Shown: one piece after another, positions 1 to 9,208 of the stretch
Layout: every line of letters begins with the position of its first letter
Position numbering within the stretch: position 1 is the stretch's first letter
NCBI GenBank assembly: GCA_902634135.1
Contig: CACPJB010000001.1
Span: 164,106-198,370 of the forward strand
Source: an uncultured Marinoscillum sp.
GTDB lineage: Bacteria; Bacteroidota; Bacteroidia; Cytophagales; MED-G16
Direction: 5' to 3'
DNA: 34,265 bases
The notes under the pieces: generated by a model
Database searches by the model: none
What the model saw: the letters and a program-made list of their open reading frames with translations, nothing else
What the model was told of the DNA's origin: nothing
Program-made: the position numbers and the translations under genes

Positions 1-1170
1 GTTATCTTTTCTAATTGCTTCTAGATTATTATTGCCATAGTAGTAAAAGAAATGATCTCTTGGTTCCGATTCTTTTCCTTCCAAAATTTCAATAATATTA
101 ACTCCATCTATCTTGTGTTTTGGTAGGCTTACATCAACAATATTTGCAATGGTTGGAAAAATATCAATAGTGGAAGATAGCTGATTTGCTATTTTTCCTT
201 TTGGAATAAAATTTTTCCACATCATTACTGTTGGGACCCTTTGTCCTCCTTCAAAACTTGTTCCTTTACCCTCTCTTAAGCCACCAGTAGAACCAGCATG
301 ATTTCCAAAGTTTAACCAAGGCCCATTATCACTTGTAAATATTACCAATGTATTATCAAGGATATTATTCTCTTCAAGAGAATTTATAATCTCTCCAACT
401 GACCAGTCTAATTCCATCATTAGGTCTCCATATAATCCCTGTTTACTCTTACCAAGAAATTTATCAGATACTGCGATAGGTACATGAGGCATGGAATGTG
501 GCACATACAAGAAAAAAGGATTGTTTTTATTATTATTTATAAACTTCACTGATTCTTCGGTATATAATGTTGTTAGAATTGCTTGATCTTCTAATGTTTT
601 TATCTCTCTTATTTTATCAAAATCCTTAATTAAAGGTAACTGAGGATAGGTCTTTTTTTTCCAGTTTGAAGTATCAGAGATCTGATTTCCATTAAAATCA
701 ACAGGCCACATGTCATTAGAATATGGAATTCCAACGTAAGTATCAAACCCATGATTATTAGGTAAGAATTTTTTATGATGACCTAGATGCCATTTTCCAA
801 ATATCCCTGTTGCATATCCTTTTTCTTTTAACATTTCTGCAATAGTTATTTCATCTTTATGAAGACCGTGATTTGAATAAGGCATTAAAGCTCCACTTAT
901 TCCAATTCTGTTAGGATATGTGCCAGTTAAAAGACCTGCTCTCGATGCACTACATACTGCTTGAGCTGAATAAAAATTTGTAAATAACATCCCTTCATTA
1001 ACCATTTTATCAATGTTAGGAGTTTTGTAATTAATAGCTCCAAAATTTGATATGTCTCCATAGCCGAGATCATCCATGAATATGATGACAATGTTTGGTG
1101 GAGTATTTTTTTTATTATCACTACATGAAAAAAGTATTAAAAAAAATATGTTAATAAAGTATTTCATCAT
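1..1170 (-). CDS. Sulfatase (arylsulfatase family) lipoprotein, 3' end truncated by the window edge
   Basis: My reverse translation from the ATG at 1170: MMKYFINIFFLILFSCSDNKKNTPPNIVIIFMDDLGYGDISNFGAINYKTPNIDKMVNEGMLFTNFYSAQAVCSASRAGLLTGTYPNRIG. It has an SPII lipobox (FSC), a sulfatase N-terminus (NIVIIFMDDLGYGD) and a formylglycine motif C-S-A-S-R. The frame stays open to base 1 (…RDHFFYYYGNNNLEAIRKDN). It is missing from the ORF track because it runs off the window. Confidence 0.93.
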   Translation of the reverse strand, partial: MMKYFINIFFLILFSCSDNKKNTPPNIVIIFMDDLGYGDISNFGAINYKTPNIDKMVNEGMLFTNFYSAQAVCSASRAGLLTGTYPNRIGISGALMPYSNHGLHKDEITIAEMLKEKGYATGIFGKWHLGHHKKFLPNNHGFDTYVGIPYSNDMWPVDFNGNQISDTSNWKKKTYPQLPLIKDFDKIREIKTLEDQAILTTLYTEESVKFINNNKNNPFFLYVPHSMPHVPIAVSDKFLGKSKQGLYGDLMMELDWSVGEIINSLEENNILDNTLVIFTSDNGPWLNFGNHAGSTGGLREGKGTSFEGGQRVPTVMMWKNFIPKGKIANQLSSTIDIFPTIANIVDVSLPKHKIDGVNIIEILEGKESEPRDHFFYYYGNNNLEAIRKDN

Positions 1171-1203
1171 ATCTATACTTAGTAATTTAGATAAATTTTA
1201 ATT

Positions 1204-4002
1204 ATGAAAATAAGGTATCTTATAATATTATTAATCTTCATATCGAAGATATCTTTCTCTCAGGTTCCATCTGGAAATTGGACTGTGAATCCAGACCCTT
1301 TTCTTGAAAATCAGGAAATTACAATTACAGTTTCAAACATAAATTCTGGTAATTTATCTGGAATAAATGATATTTATTTATGGACTTGGTATTCTAAATA
1401 CGGAGGTGGAAATACTAATGATGATAGTCAATGGAATGGTCAGTGGGGTAATTCTAATGAAAATATGAAGATGATAAAGAATTCTGATGGATCTTTCAGC
1501 TTTACTTTCAATCCTTCAAAATTGTATAGTGACTCCTCAATTGAAACAATTGGTGTACTAGCGAAGGCAAAAGATGGAAATGGGGATAAAAAAACTCAAG
1601 ACTATATTTTTGATGTTGGTATTTTTGATTTATCTCTTAACAATCCAACCTCAAATATTTCAGTTATTGAGTCAGGTGGATCAATAAATGTTGATGCAAC
1701 ATCAAGTGTATTAGTAGATTTTACTCTTAAAAAAAATAATGAGGTCGTAAATGAGAAAAAGAATTCTATCTCATATAACTATATCATTAATAATATTACT
1801 GAAAATAGTACTTATAATTTGAAAGCAGTTGATGTTGAGTCAGGATCTGAGATCTCAAGAGAATTCAGTATAGTTATTAAGCCAAATATTTTGATTGAAA
1901 ATCTTCCATATACTAATATGGAGGATGGGTTAAATGTTTTAAGTAATTCAGTAGTTTTTATTTTAAATGCTCCTGGAAAACAATTTATCAATTTGGTTGG
2001 TTCATTTAACAATTGGGAGATTTTAGATGATTATCTTATGAAGTATGATGAAAATTTAAATAAGTTTTGGATTGAATTATCTGGCCTTAATAAGAAATCT
2101 TATCATTCTTATCAATATTTGGTTGATGGATCTATATACATAGCAGATCCTTATTCAACTATAATACTTGATTCTTATAATGATTCTTATGTATGTAAAA
2201 CTTTAGATTGTGGGTTTTCGACTTTTCCATCATATCCAAAACAAAACAAACATGCAGCTTCAATGTTTAAGATTGATGACGATTTTGATTGGGAGGATGA
2301 TAGTTATCAAAAACCTAAAAAAGAAAACTTAATTATTTATGAACTTCTTATTAGAGATTTTCATGAAGAAAGATCTTTTCAGTCTGTAATATCAAAGTTA
2401 GATTATCTTGAGGGCTTAGGAATTAATGCAATTGAGCTCATGCCAGTAAATGAGTTTGATGGTAATAATAGTTGGGGTTATAATCCTTCTTTTCATATGG
2501 CTATAGATAAAGAATATGGATCCCCAACTAAATTAAAAGAACTTGTTAATGAGGCTCACAAAAGAGGAATAGCTATAATTTTAGATGTAGTTTATAATCA
2601 TGCTACCGGGCAAAATCCTTATTTTAGGTTGTGGAATACAGAAAGTGGAGGTTATGTAGGATCTCCATCATCTGATAACCCATTTTTCCAGATATCTCCA
2701 ATCTCTGAATCATATTTAAACTATTTTAATGATCTGAATCATGATTCTCATTTTGTAAAAAATTATATGAAAAGAATTAATAAATATCTAGTTGAAGAGT
2801 TTCATATTGATGGATTTAGATTTGATTTAACAAAAGGTATGACTAATGAAGTTATTGCTGAAAATTATTCTTCAAACAGGATAAATTATTTAAAAAGTGT
2901 TGCAGATGATATATGGAGTCATACACCCGATACATATATAATATTTGAGCACTTCCAGAATTCTGAGGAAAGGGTTTTTTCAGATTATGGAATTATGTCC
3001 TGGGGAGAGGAAAATTATCAGTATAATGAAGCAACTATGGGATATCCATCTGATTTTACTGGAGTTTCATTTAAGTCTAGAGGCTTTTCTAATCCTACAT
3101 TAGTTGGTTTTATGGAAAGTCATGATAAAGAAAGATTGATGTATAAGAATATAACTTATGGTAACTCAACAGATAATTATGATATAAAAGATTTTAATAA
3201 TTCTTTAGATAGGATGAAAGCAGCAGGTGCATTATTTTTTACAATCCCAGGACCAAAAATGATTTGGCAATTTGGAGAACTTGGTTATGAGAATAGTATT
3301 AATACATGTGAAGACGGTACCTTAAATTCAAATTGTAAGCTATCACCAAAAATATCAGCATTTAAGCTCGGAATGGATCAAGATAATGAGAGAAAGAAAT
3401 TATATGATACATGGTCTAGAATTTTATTATTAAGAAAAACTGAAAAAATATTTAGAACTAGTGAATTTTCTACTAGTTTTTCATCAGATATAAAGCATTT
3501 GCTATTAGAGGATGATAATGCTGGTGATGGTATATCAAAGGTTATTGTCATAGGAAACTTTGGAACAGAAGTAAAAGAAGTTTCTGGACTTATTCTTCCT
3601 GGAGGAATTTGGTACAATATTTTTGCAAATAATCAACTGATTTCCGTTAATGAAACAAATAAATTAACTCTAAGTCCAGGTCAGTTTATAATTTTAGCAG
3701 ATAATAAATCAACTATTAAAGATGAAGAAAATTTATTATTGTCTTCAGCTGAAAAACTTTTTGATTCTGATATAAAAATATATCCCAATCCTTTTCGAAG
3801 CAAACTAACTTTAGAAATAGAAAAAGAATTGGAGCCTCCGTATTTAATATATTTATTTAATTCCTCAGGTAAACTAATCTCATTTAAAACTAGATATACG
3901 TCAAAAATAAATCTTGATTATTCTAGCATATCGGGTGGAATATATAACATGATATTGTATTCTAGAGATAATTATTTTGTAAGAAAACTGATAAAAAAAT
4001 AA
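1204..4002 (+). CDS. Secreted GH13 alpha-amylase-family protein with an N-terminal CBM48/E-set-like domain and a T9SS type A C-terminal sorting tail
   Basis: GH13 regions: DVVYNH, DGFRFDLTKG (nucleophile D), IIFEHF (acid/base E), MESHDKERLM. Upstream E-set/CBM48-like stretch INLVGSFNNW…YQYLVDG. C-terminus IYPNPFRSKLTLEIE…GGIYNMILYSRDNYFVRKLIKK is typical of T9SS CTDs. N-terminal signal peptide. Confidence 0.92.
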   Translation: MKIRYLIILLIFISKISFSQVPSGNWTVNPDPFLENQEITITVSNINSGNLSGINDIYLWTWYSKYGGGNTNDDSQWNGQWGNSNENMKMIKNSDGSFSFTFNPSKLYSDSSIETIGVLAKAKDGNGDKKTQDYIFDVGIFDLSLNNPTSNISVIESGGSINVDATSSVLVDFTLKKNNEVVNEKKNSISYNYIINNITENSTYNLKAVDVESGSEISREFSIVIKPNILIENLPYTNMEDGLNVLSNSVVFILNAPGKQFINLVGSFNNWEILDDYLMKYDENLNKFWIELSGLNKKSYHSYQYLVDGSIYIADPYSTIILDSYNDSYVCKTLDCGFSTFPSYPKQNKHAASMFKIDDDFDWEDDSYQKPKKENLIIYELLIRDFHEERSFQSVISKLDYLEGLGINAIELMPVNEFDGNNSWGYNPSFHMAIDKEYGSPTKLKELVNEAHKRGIAIILDVVYNHATGQNPYFRLWNTESGGYVGSPSSDNPFFQISPISESYLNYFNDLNHDSHFVKNYMKRINKYLVEEFHIDGFRFDLTKGMTNEVIAENYSSNRINYLKSVADDIWSHTPDTYIIFEHFQNSEERVFSDYGIMSWGEENYQYNEATMGYPSDFTGVSFKSRGFSNPTLVGFMESHDKERLMYKNITYGNSTDNYDIKDFNNSLDRMKAAGALFFTIPGPKMIWQFGELGYENSINTCEDGTLNSNCKLSPKISAFKLGMDQDNERKKLYDTWSRILLLRKTEKIFRTSEFSTSFSSDIKHLLLEDDNAGDGISKVIVIGNFGTEVKEVSGLILPGGIWYNIFANNQLISVNETNKLTLSPGQFIILADNKSTIKDEENLLLSSAEKLFDSDIKIYPNPFRSKLTLEIEKELEPPYLIYLFNSSGKLISFKTRYTSKINLDYSSISGGIYNMILYSRDNYFVRKLIKK

Positions 4003-4187
4003 TCTAAAAAATAAAAGGAAAAAGTTTATTGAAATTTATTCTATCAAAATCTTAAAATTAATTGAGATAAAGCCGTTTAAAAAACATATTTATTCTTAAT
4101 TTTTAATAGAATATTTACTATAATTGTCACTTATTACGTGATATTAATTGTAATATTTTAAAATATTTTAAACTAAACTAAACTAAA

Positions 4188-5369
4188 ATGAAATCAAGAA
4201 AATTTAAATCTTTTCTATTTCTAGTTGTGATGTTTACTGCAATTACATTTAGTTGCGATGATAGCATGCCGGAGCCTATCTACGGAACTAAGCCTACTGT
4301 AGCATTCACCGCGACTCAATCGGCTAGTGATATATTCACTTGGTCTTTCACAAACAGCTCTTCTGGAGCTATTTCTTATAACTGGGATTTTGGTGACGGT
4401 AATGGAACATCAGACGCTAATCCAACGCATACATATACTGGTGCTGGATCATTTACAGTAACTTTGACTGCGACAGCAGCAGGTACTAGTAATGCCATGG
4501 GTTGGAGAACATCTGCGCAACAGTCTGTCCAAATTAATTTGCCTACTTATGATAAAGCTAACGTTACTTTTTCTGTAGACATGAAGAATGCAGGATTGAA
4601 TACGGGAGATGTTGTTAATCTCAATGGAGGCGGCGAATTAGGTGGTTGGTGTGGAGGTTGTAACGTCATGACTGATGACGATGCTGATGGTATATATGAA
4701 ATAACTAAACAACTTACTACTAATTCTTCTTACGAGTACAAGTTTACTATAAATGGTTGGTCTGCTCAGGAGCAGTTTGGTTCAGACGATGATTGTGCTG
4801 CAACTGTAGATGGAACTTATTATAATAGACCTCTAACTTTAGGTAACTTAGAAGAAAATGTAACACTAAATACTGCTTGCTACAACTCTTGTGAAGATTG
4901 TATTGACATTCCTAGTACTTTAGTTGGAACATGGAGACTTGATGGATATAAAGTTGGTCCTGCTGCAGACAACGGGGACTGGTGGACTTTTGATGGTAAT
5001 GGTAGAGATTGTCACAAAGATGATACTTATACTTTCACTTCAGGTGGAGGTTTTGAAATCGATCACGGAAGTGAAACATGGTTAGAAACATGGCAAGGTG
5101 TTGCTGCTGAAGGTTGTGGTGCTCCTGTAGCTCCTCATGTTAACAGCACATCACATACTTATACGCTTGCGGGTAGTACTTTAACTGTTACAGGCGATGG
5201 TGCTTACATCGGACTTGCTAAAGCTCATAACGGAGGTGAAAATGGTGTATCTGGTGGAGCTATCACTTATGAAATTCATGATATTACTGCATCTACTCTC
5301 AAGTTAACACTTGATTATAGCGGTGGTAATGGAACTAATTTCTGGACTTATGATTTAGTTAAGCAGTAA
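4188..5369 (+). CDS. PKD-domain lipoprotein with a Cys-rich central domain; putative surface glycan-binding protein
   Basis: SPII signal (TFSCDDSMPEP). PKD signature SYNWDFGDGNGTSDANPTHTYTGAGSFTVTLTAT. Central VTFSVDMKNAGLNTGDVVNLNGGGELGGWCGGCN…; C-terminal LVGTWRLDGYKVGP… domain resembling non-catalytic modules seen in Bacteroidota glycan-related proteins. Confidence 0.75.
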   Translation: MKSRKFKSFLFLVVMFTAITFSCDDSMPEPIYGTKPTVAFTATQSASDIFTWSFTNSSSGAISYNWDFGDGNGTSDANPTHTYTGAGSFTVTLTATAAGTSNAMGWRTSAQQSVQINLPTYDKANVTFSVDMKNAGLNTGDVVNLNGGGELGGWCGGCNVMTDDDADGIYEITKQLTTNSSYEYKFTINGWSAQEQFGSDDDCAATVDGTYYNRPLTLGNLEENVTLNTACYNSCEDCIDIPSTLVGTWRLDGYKVGPAADNGDWWTFDGNGRDCHKDDTYTFTSGGGFEIDHGSETWLETWQGVAAEGCGAPVAPHVNSTSHTYTLAGSTLTVTGDGAYIGLAKAHNGGENGVSGGAITYEIHDITASTLKLTLDYSGGNGTNFWTYDLVKQ

Positions 5370-5390
5370 TTTATCTAAATTATTCTAATG

Positions 5391-5422
5391 AAAAAGTGAG
5401 AAGAAATTCTCACTTTTTTTTT
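5391..5422. terminator. Intrinsic, apparently bidirectional terminator between convergent genes
   Basis: AAAAAGTGAGAA-GAAA-TTCTCACTTTTTTTTT: perfect 12-bp stem with a GAAA loop. A U tract follows on both strands. It sits between the PKD gene (+, ends 5369) and the aminotransferase gene (-, ends 5433). Confidence 0.88.
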
Positions 5423-5432
5423 GAGCTAATTT

Positions 5433-6548
5433 TTATGAATAATATTTTCTAAGAACTTCAGCAAATCTTTCTACATCTTCAATTTTTCCGGTGCTTATTC
5501 TACACCAGTCATAATATGGCGGAAAAGGTCTGCCAACAAGAATACCTTTATCTTTAAAATGTTTACTGAATTCGTCAATATGAACACCAGTCTTAAAGAA
5601 AGCAAAGTTTGTATATGATTTTACGTAATTAAGTTTTAGCTCATCAAAAACATCATAAAAGATTTCTAGTGCCTCCTTATTCTTATTTAAACTATATTCA
5701 AAAAAACTTTTTTCATCATATGCTGACATAGCAGCATGTGTTGCTAACATATTTGTTCCAGCCATAGTGCACTTTTTTAGCTCATCTATCCTTTCGGAAC
5801 TAGCAATTAAATACCCAATTCTAACTCCTGCTAATCCATAAATTTTTGAGAAGGTTCTAGATACAATTACGTTGTGTCCTTCTTTAACAAGTTTAGTCAT
5901 TGTAGGGTATTCATCGTTAATTGAGTAGTCGTAATAAGCTTCGTCAACAAATACACAAGTTTTCTTTGCTGTTGCAGTGCAGAAGTCTTCTAAGTCATCA
6001 GCTTTTAACATGGTGCCTGTTGGGTTATTAGGATTACATATAAATACCATGCTTGTATTATTTGATGTTCTCCTAGAAATTTCATTTAGGTCATACCTTA
6101 GATTATCATCTAGAGGAACCCAGTTTATTTTACAATCAAACTCTTCAGCATAAGTCATAAGTGCAAGATAAGTAGGTTTGCAAGCAATAATTTCTTTCTT
6201 TTCAATTCCAAAAAGCCTACCAGTAGCACGTAAGCCTTCGTTCGAACCTCCAGTAACTAGTACCATGCTTGGGTCTACTCCCTCTCTCTCTGCAATCTTT
6301 TTCTCTAGTTCTGTTACTCTATTGTAGGGGTATCTGCATGCTTCATCAAATGCATCTATAATTGCTTTTCTTACTTTTGGTGATGGACCATAGGGATTTT
6401 CATTAGAACTTAATTTTATTACATTATTTTCTTGATTTAAGGTTTTAGAATTAATCTCAAGGTCTTTGCTAATTCCTGTGAGAGGAAGTGTAACTCCAGA
6501 GACTCCTAGTAGTTTTAATAAATTTCTTCTTGTAATTTGATTGTTCAT
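5433..6548 (-). CDS. HisC-like class I/II PLP-dependent aminotransferase with a Tat-type signal
   Basis: Start moved to MNNQITRRNLLKLLGVSGVTLPLTG (ATG at 6548) from the ORF start 6581. SSNENPYGPSP, VFICNPNNPTGTM, VDEAYYDY and PLP lysine in VSRTFSKIYGLAGVRIGY match the histidinol-phosphate aminotransferase family. Confidence 0.9.
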   Translation of the reverse strand: MNNQITRRNLLKLLGVSGVTLPLTGISKDLEINSKTLNQENNVIKLSSNENPYGPSPKVRKAIIDAFDEACRYPYNRVTELEKKIAEREGVDPSMVLVTGGSNEGLRATGRLFGIEKKEIIACKPTYLALMTYAEEFDCKINWVPLDDNLRYDLNEISRRTSNNTSMVFICNPNNPTGTMLKADDLEDFCTATAKKTCVFVDEAYYDYSINDEYPTMTKLVKEGHNVIVSRTFSKIYGLAGVRIGYLIASSERIDELKKCTMAGTNMLATHAAMSAYDEKSFFEYSLNKNKEALEIFYDVFDELKLNYVKSYTNFAFFKTGVHIDEFSKHFKDKGILVGRPFPPYYDWCRISTGKIEDVERFAEVLRKYYS

Positions 6549-6612
6549 AAGGATAAAATTTTTACTTTTAAATAATAACAATTAACTGAATAATTTAAAT
6601 ATAGTAAATAAT

Positions 6613-8643
6613 ATGGAAACTAAAATGAAGAAATCTTTTTTGAAATTTATACCACTAATATTTTTCTCAATTTCACTAAATGCACAGCTAAGTAAAAAAT
6701 TTGAGCCTATAGATATTTTTGATATAGAGTATGTGTCAAGCCCTGAAATATCACCTCAAGGAGATAAAATTCTATTCTTAAGAAATTTTAAAGATATCAT
6801 GACTGACAAAAATTTATCAAACCTATGGGTGGTGAATTTCGATGGGAGTGATATGAGGCCAATTACTACAGGGAATCATAATGCATCATCTCCAAAATGG
6901 TCAAATTCAGGAAAAATGTTTACCTATAAGTCTAATGAAGATGGTAAATCTCAATTGTATTTATATAATTTGGAAAATAATTCTACACAGAAACTTACCA
7001 ACATGCAATCCTCAATAGGGAATGTTGAATGGTCAACTGATGACAAATATCTTCTTTTCAACTCTTTTGTTGAGAAGGTAGATGGTAAGATGATAAAGAT
7101 GCCAAAGAAGCCTAAAGGTGCAGACTGGAATTCCCCTCCAATTGAAATTGATGATATGGTGTATCGTTATGATGGGGGTGGATATAGAAGACCTGGTAAT
7201 AATCAAATATTTATACTTCCTATTGAAGGAGGAACTGCTAGACAAGTAAGTATGCTTGATAAAAATCCAAGTTCAGCGGTTTGGTTAGATAGTGATAATG
7301 TTCTTTTTTCAGCTAATCTTAATGAAAACTCTGATTTTGAGCCAAATAATTCAGATATTCATTTACTTAATATAAAATCTGGAGAATCAAAACAACTGAC
7401 TACTAGATCTGGTCCAGATCGTTCACCAATTGTATCTCCTGATGGTAGCAAAATAGCTTATTTGGGATATGATGATAAATTTTTAGGCTATCAACAAAAT
7501 TCCTTATATATCATGGATACTAATGGTGGAAATGTAAAACTTATTTCTGATGGATTTGATAGAAATATTAGTAATATAAACTGGATGAGAGACGGTAAGG
7601 GCCTGTACTTCCAGTACGATACTGAGGGTATGACCAAGATAGCTAGTATTAGTCTAAGTGGTAAGGTGAAAGATATTGTAGATGAGCTTGGAGGTTTATC
7701 TTTAGGAAGACCTTATAGTGGCGGATCGTATTCTGTATCTAGTTCTGGAAGATATGCGTTTACTTATGGAAATGTTTATAACCCAGCGGATTTGTCTGTT
7801 GGTTATAACGGATCAAAAAATAGATTAACTGATTTAAATAAAGATCTTTTTGATTATAAGAAATTAGGAAAAGTTGAAGAGGTATGGTACGAGTCATCAT
7901 ATGATGGTAAAAAAATACAAGGATGGTTAGTCTATCCACCAGAGTTTGATTCATCAAAAAAATACCCTTTGATACTAGAGATTCATGGGGGTCCATTTAC
8001 TAATTATGGTTTTAGATTCTCAGCTGAAGTGCAGTTATTTGCTAGTAAGGGGTACTTTGTCTTATACACAAACCCTAGGGGAAGTACAAGCTACGGAAAA
8101 GATTTTGCTAACCTTATTCACCATAATTATCCAAGTCAAGATTATGATGATCTAATTTCCGGTGTTGATCATGTAGCGGATAGAAATTATATTGATGAAA
8201 ATAATCTTTTTGTAACTGGTGGTAGTGGAGGAGGGGTACTTACTTCTTGGGTAATTGGAAAAACTGATAAATTTAAAGCTGCAGTTGTAGCTAAGCCAGT
8301 AATAAATTGGTACAGTTTTGTACTATATGCGGACAATATTTCATTTTTCTATAAGTACTGGTTCCCTGGAATGCCTTGGGATAATTTAGAAGAGTACATG
8401 AAGAGGTCCCCTATATCATATGTTGGAAATGTGACTACACCTACTATGCTCTTAACTGGTGAAGATGATTACAGGACTCCGATTGCTGAAAGTGAACAAT
8501 TTTATGCAGGATTAAAATTAAATAAGGTAGAGTCTATGCTTGTACGTATTCCAGGTGCAAGTCATGGAATTGCAGCAAGACCAAGTAATTTAATTGCAAA
8601 GGTAAATGCAATTACTGCTTGGTTTGATAAGTATAAAAAATAA
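6613..8643 (+). CDS. S9 family serine peptidase (prolyl oligopeptidase/acylaminoacyl-peptidase type), secreted
   Basis: N-terminal WD40-like/TolB-type repeats (SPEISPQGDKILFLRNF, SPIVSPDGSKIAYLG). C-terminal alpha/beta hydrolase: LEIHGGPFTNYG, VTGGSGGGVL (Ser), LTGEDDYRTP (Asp), GASHGI (His). Confidence 0.93.
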   Translation: METKMKKSFLKFIPLIFFSISLNAQLSKKFEPIDIFDIEYVSSPEISPQGDKILFLRNFKDIMTDKNLSNLWVVNFDGSDMRPITTGNHNASSPKWSNSGKMFTYKSNEDGKSQLYLYNLENNSTQKLTNMQSSIGNVEWSTDDKYLLFNSFVEKVDGKMIKMPKKPKGADWNSPPIEIDDMVYRYDGGGYRRPGNNQIFILPIEGGTARQVSMLDKNPSSAVWLDSDNVLFSANLNENSDFEPNNSDIHLLNIKSGESKQLTTRSGPDRSPIVSPDGSKIAYLGYDDKFLGYQQNSLYIMDTNGGNVKLISDGFDRNISNINWMRDGKGLYFQYDTEGMTKIASISLSGKVKDIVDELGGLSLGRPYSGGSYSVSSSGRYAFTYGNVYNPADLSVGYNGSKNRLTDLNKDLFDYKKLGKVEEVWYESSYDGKKIQGWLVYPPEFDSSKKYPLILEIHGGPFTNYGFRFSAEVQLFASKGYFVLYTNPRGSTSYGKDFANLIHHNYPSQDYDDLISGVDHVADRNYIDENNLFVTGGSGGGVLTSWVIGKTDKFKAAVVAKPVINWYSFVLYADNISFFYKYWFPGMPWDNLEEYMKRSPISYVGNVTTPTMLLTGEDDYRTPIAESEQFYAGLKLNKVESMLVRIPGASHGIAARPSNLIAKVNAITAWFDKYKK

Positions 8644-8644
8644 T

Positions 8645-8959
8645 TTATTTAAGCTTTACTGCTGTCCCATATGCGAGTAATTCAGAAGCTCCAGCCATCA
8701 TGACTGAAGTCTGAAACCTTATACATATCACTGCGTCAGCCCCTAAATTATTTGCATCCTCAATCATTCTTTGTAGAGCTTGTTCTCTGGCATCTGCCTG
8801 GAGTCTTGTGTATTCAGCTACTTCGCCACCTATTAAGTTTTTGAATGCTGCAAGAATGTCATTTCCAACATTTCTTGTTCTCACAGTACTGCCTCTAGCT
8901 ATGCCAAGTGTTTCATCTACTGAGTGACCAGGAATATCATTAGTTGTTGATAATTTCAT
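8645..8959 (-). CDS. YbjQ/UPF0145 family protein
   Basis: Start moved to MKLSTTNDIPGHSVDETLGIARGSTVRTRNVGNDILAAFKNLIGGEVAEYTRLQADAREQAL…NNLGADAVICIRFQTS, the classic YbjQ signature. The ORF-track N-terminal extension (8960-9040) overlaps the tRNA promoter and is probably not translated. Confidence 0.92.
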   Translation of the reverse strand: MKLSTTNDIPGHSVDETLGIARGSTVRTRNVGNDILAAFKNLIGGEVAEYTRLQADAREQALQRMIEDANNLGADAVICIRFQTSVMMAGASELLAYGTAVKLK

Positions 8960-9027
8960 GTATAAATATATAAAAATTCTATTATTAATCTTTTTACAAA
9001 GGCTTGTTTTACAAAGATTTTCTTTTA

Positions 9028-9035
9028 TAAATTTG
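9028..9035 (+). promoter_or_regulatory. Candidate Bacteroidota -7 box (TAAATTTG) for tRNA-Pro
   Basis: TAAATTTG matches TAnnTTTG and lies 12 nt upstream of the tRNA 5' end. An upstream TTG (9004-9006) gives roughly 21-bp spacing. Confidence 0.6.
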
Positions 9036-9047
9036 CACACTTAATCT

Positions 9048-9122
9048 CGGGGTGTAGCGTAGCCCGGTTATCGCGCCTCGTTTGGGACGAGGAGGTCGCA
9101 GGTTCGAATCCTGCCACCCCGA
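9048..9122 (+). tRNA. tRNA-Pro (anticodon TGG)
   Basis: Acceptor CGGGGTG/CACCCCG; anticodon arm CCTCG-TTTGGGA-CGAGG (TGG at 9083-9085); T arm GCAGG-TTCGAAT-CCTGC. 75 nt with discriminator A; CCA is not encoded. Confidence 0.96.
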
Positions 9123-9208
9123 CAGATTAAATTCCTCTCTAATAATTTCAGTTTTTTATTTATTCTTATTTATTTCTATCTTGATATTCTAAACTTGATT
9201 AATAAATT

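Noticed and set aside
927-1121. 64-aa minus-strand ORF in the track
   Set aside because: Out of frame within the truncated sulfatase gene, which has clear family motifs in the frame starting at 1170.
8960-9040. N-terminal extension of the YbjQ ORF
   Set aside because: The family starts at MKLSTTND; the extension is low-complexity and overlaps the tRNA-Pro promoter region.
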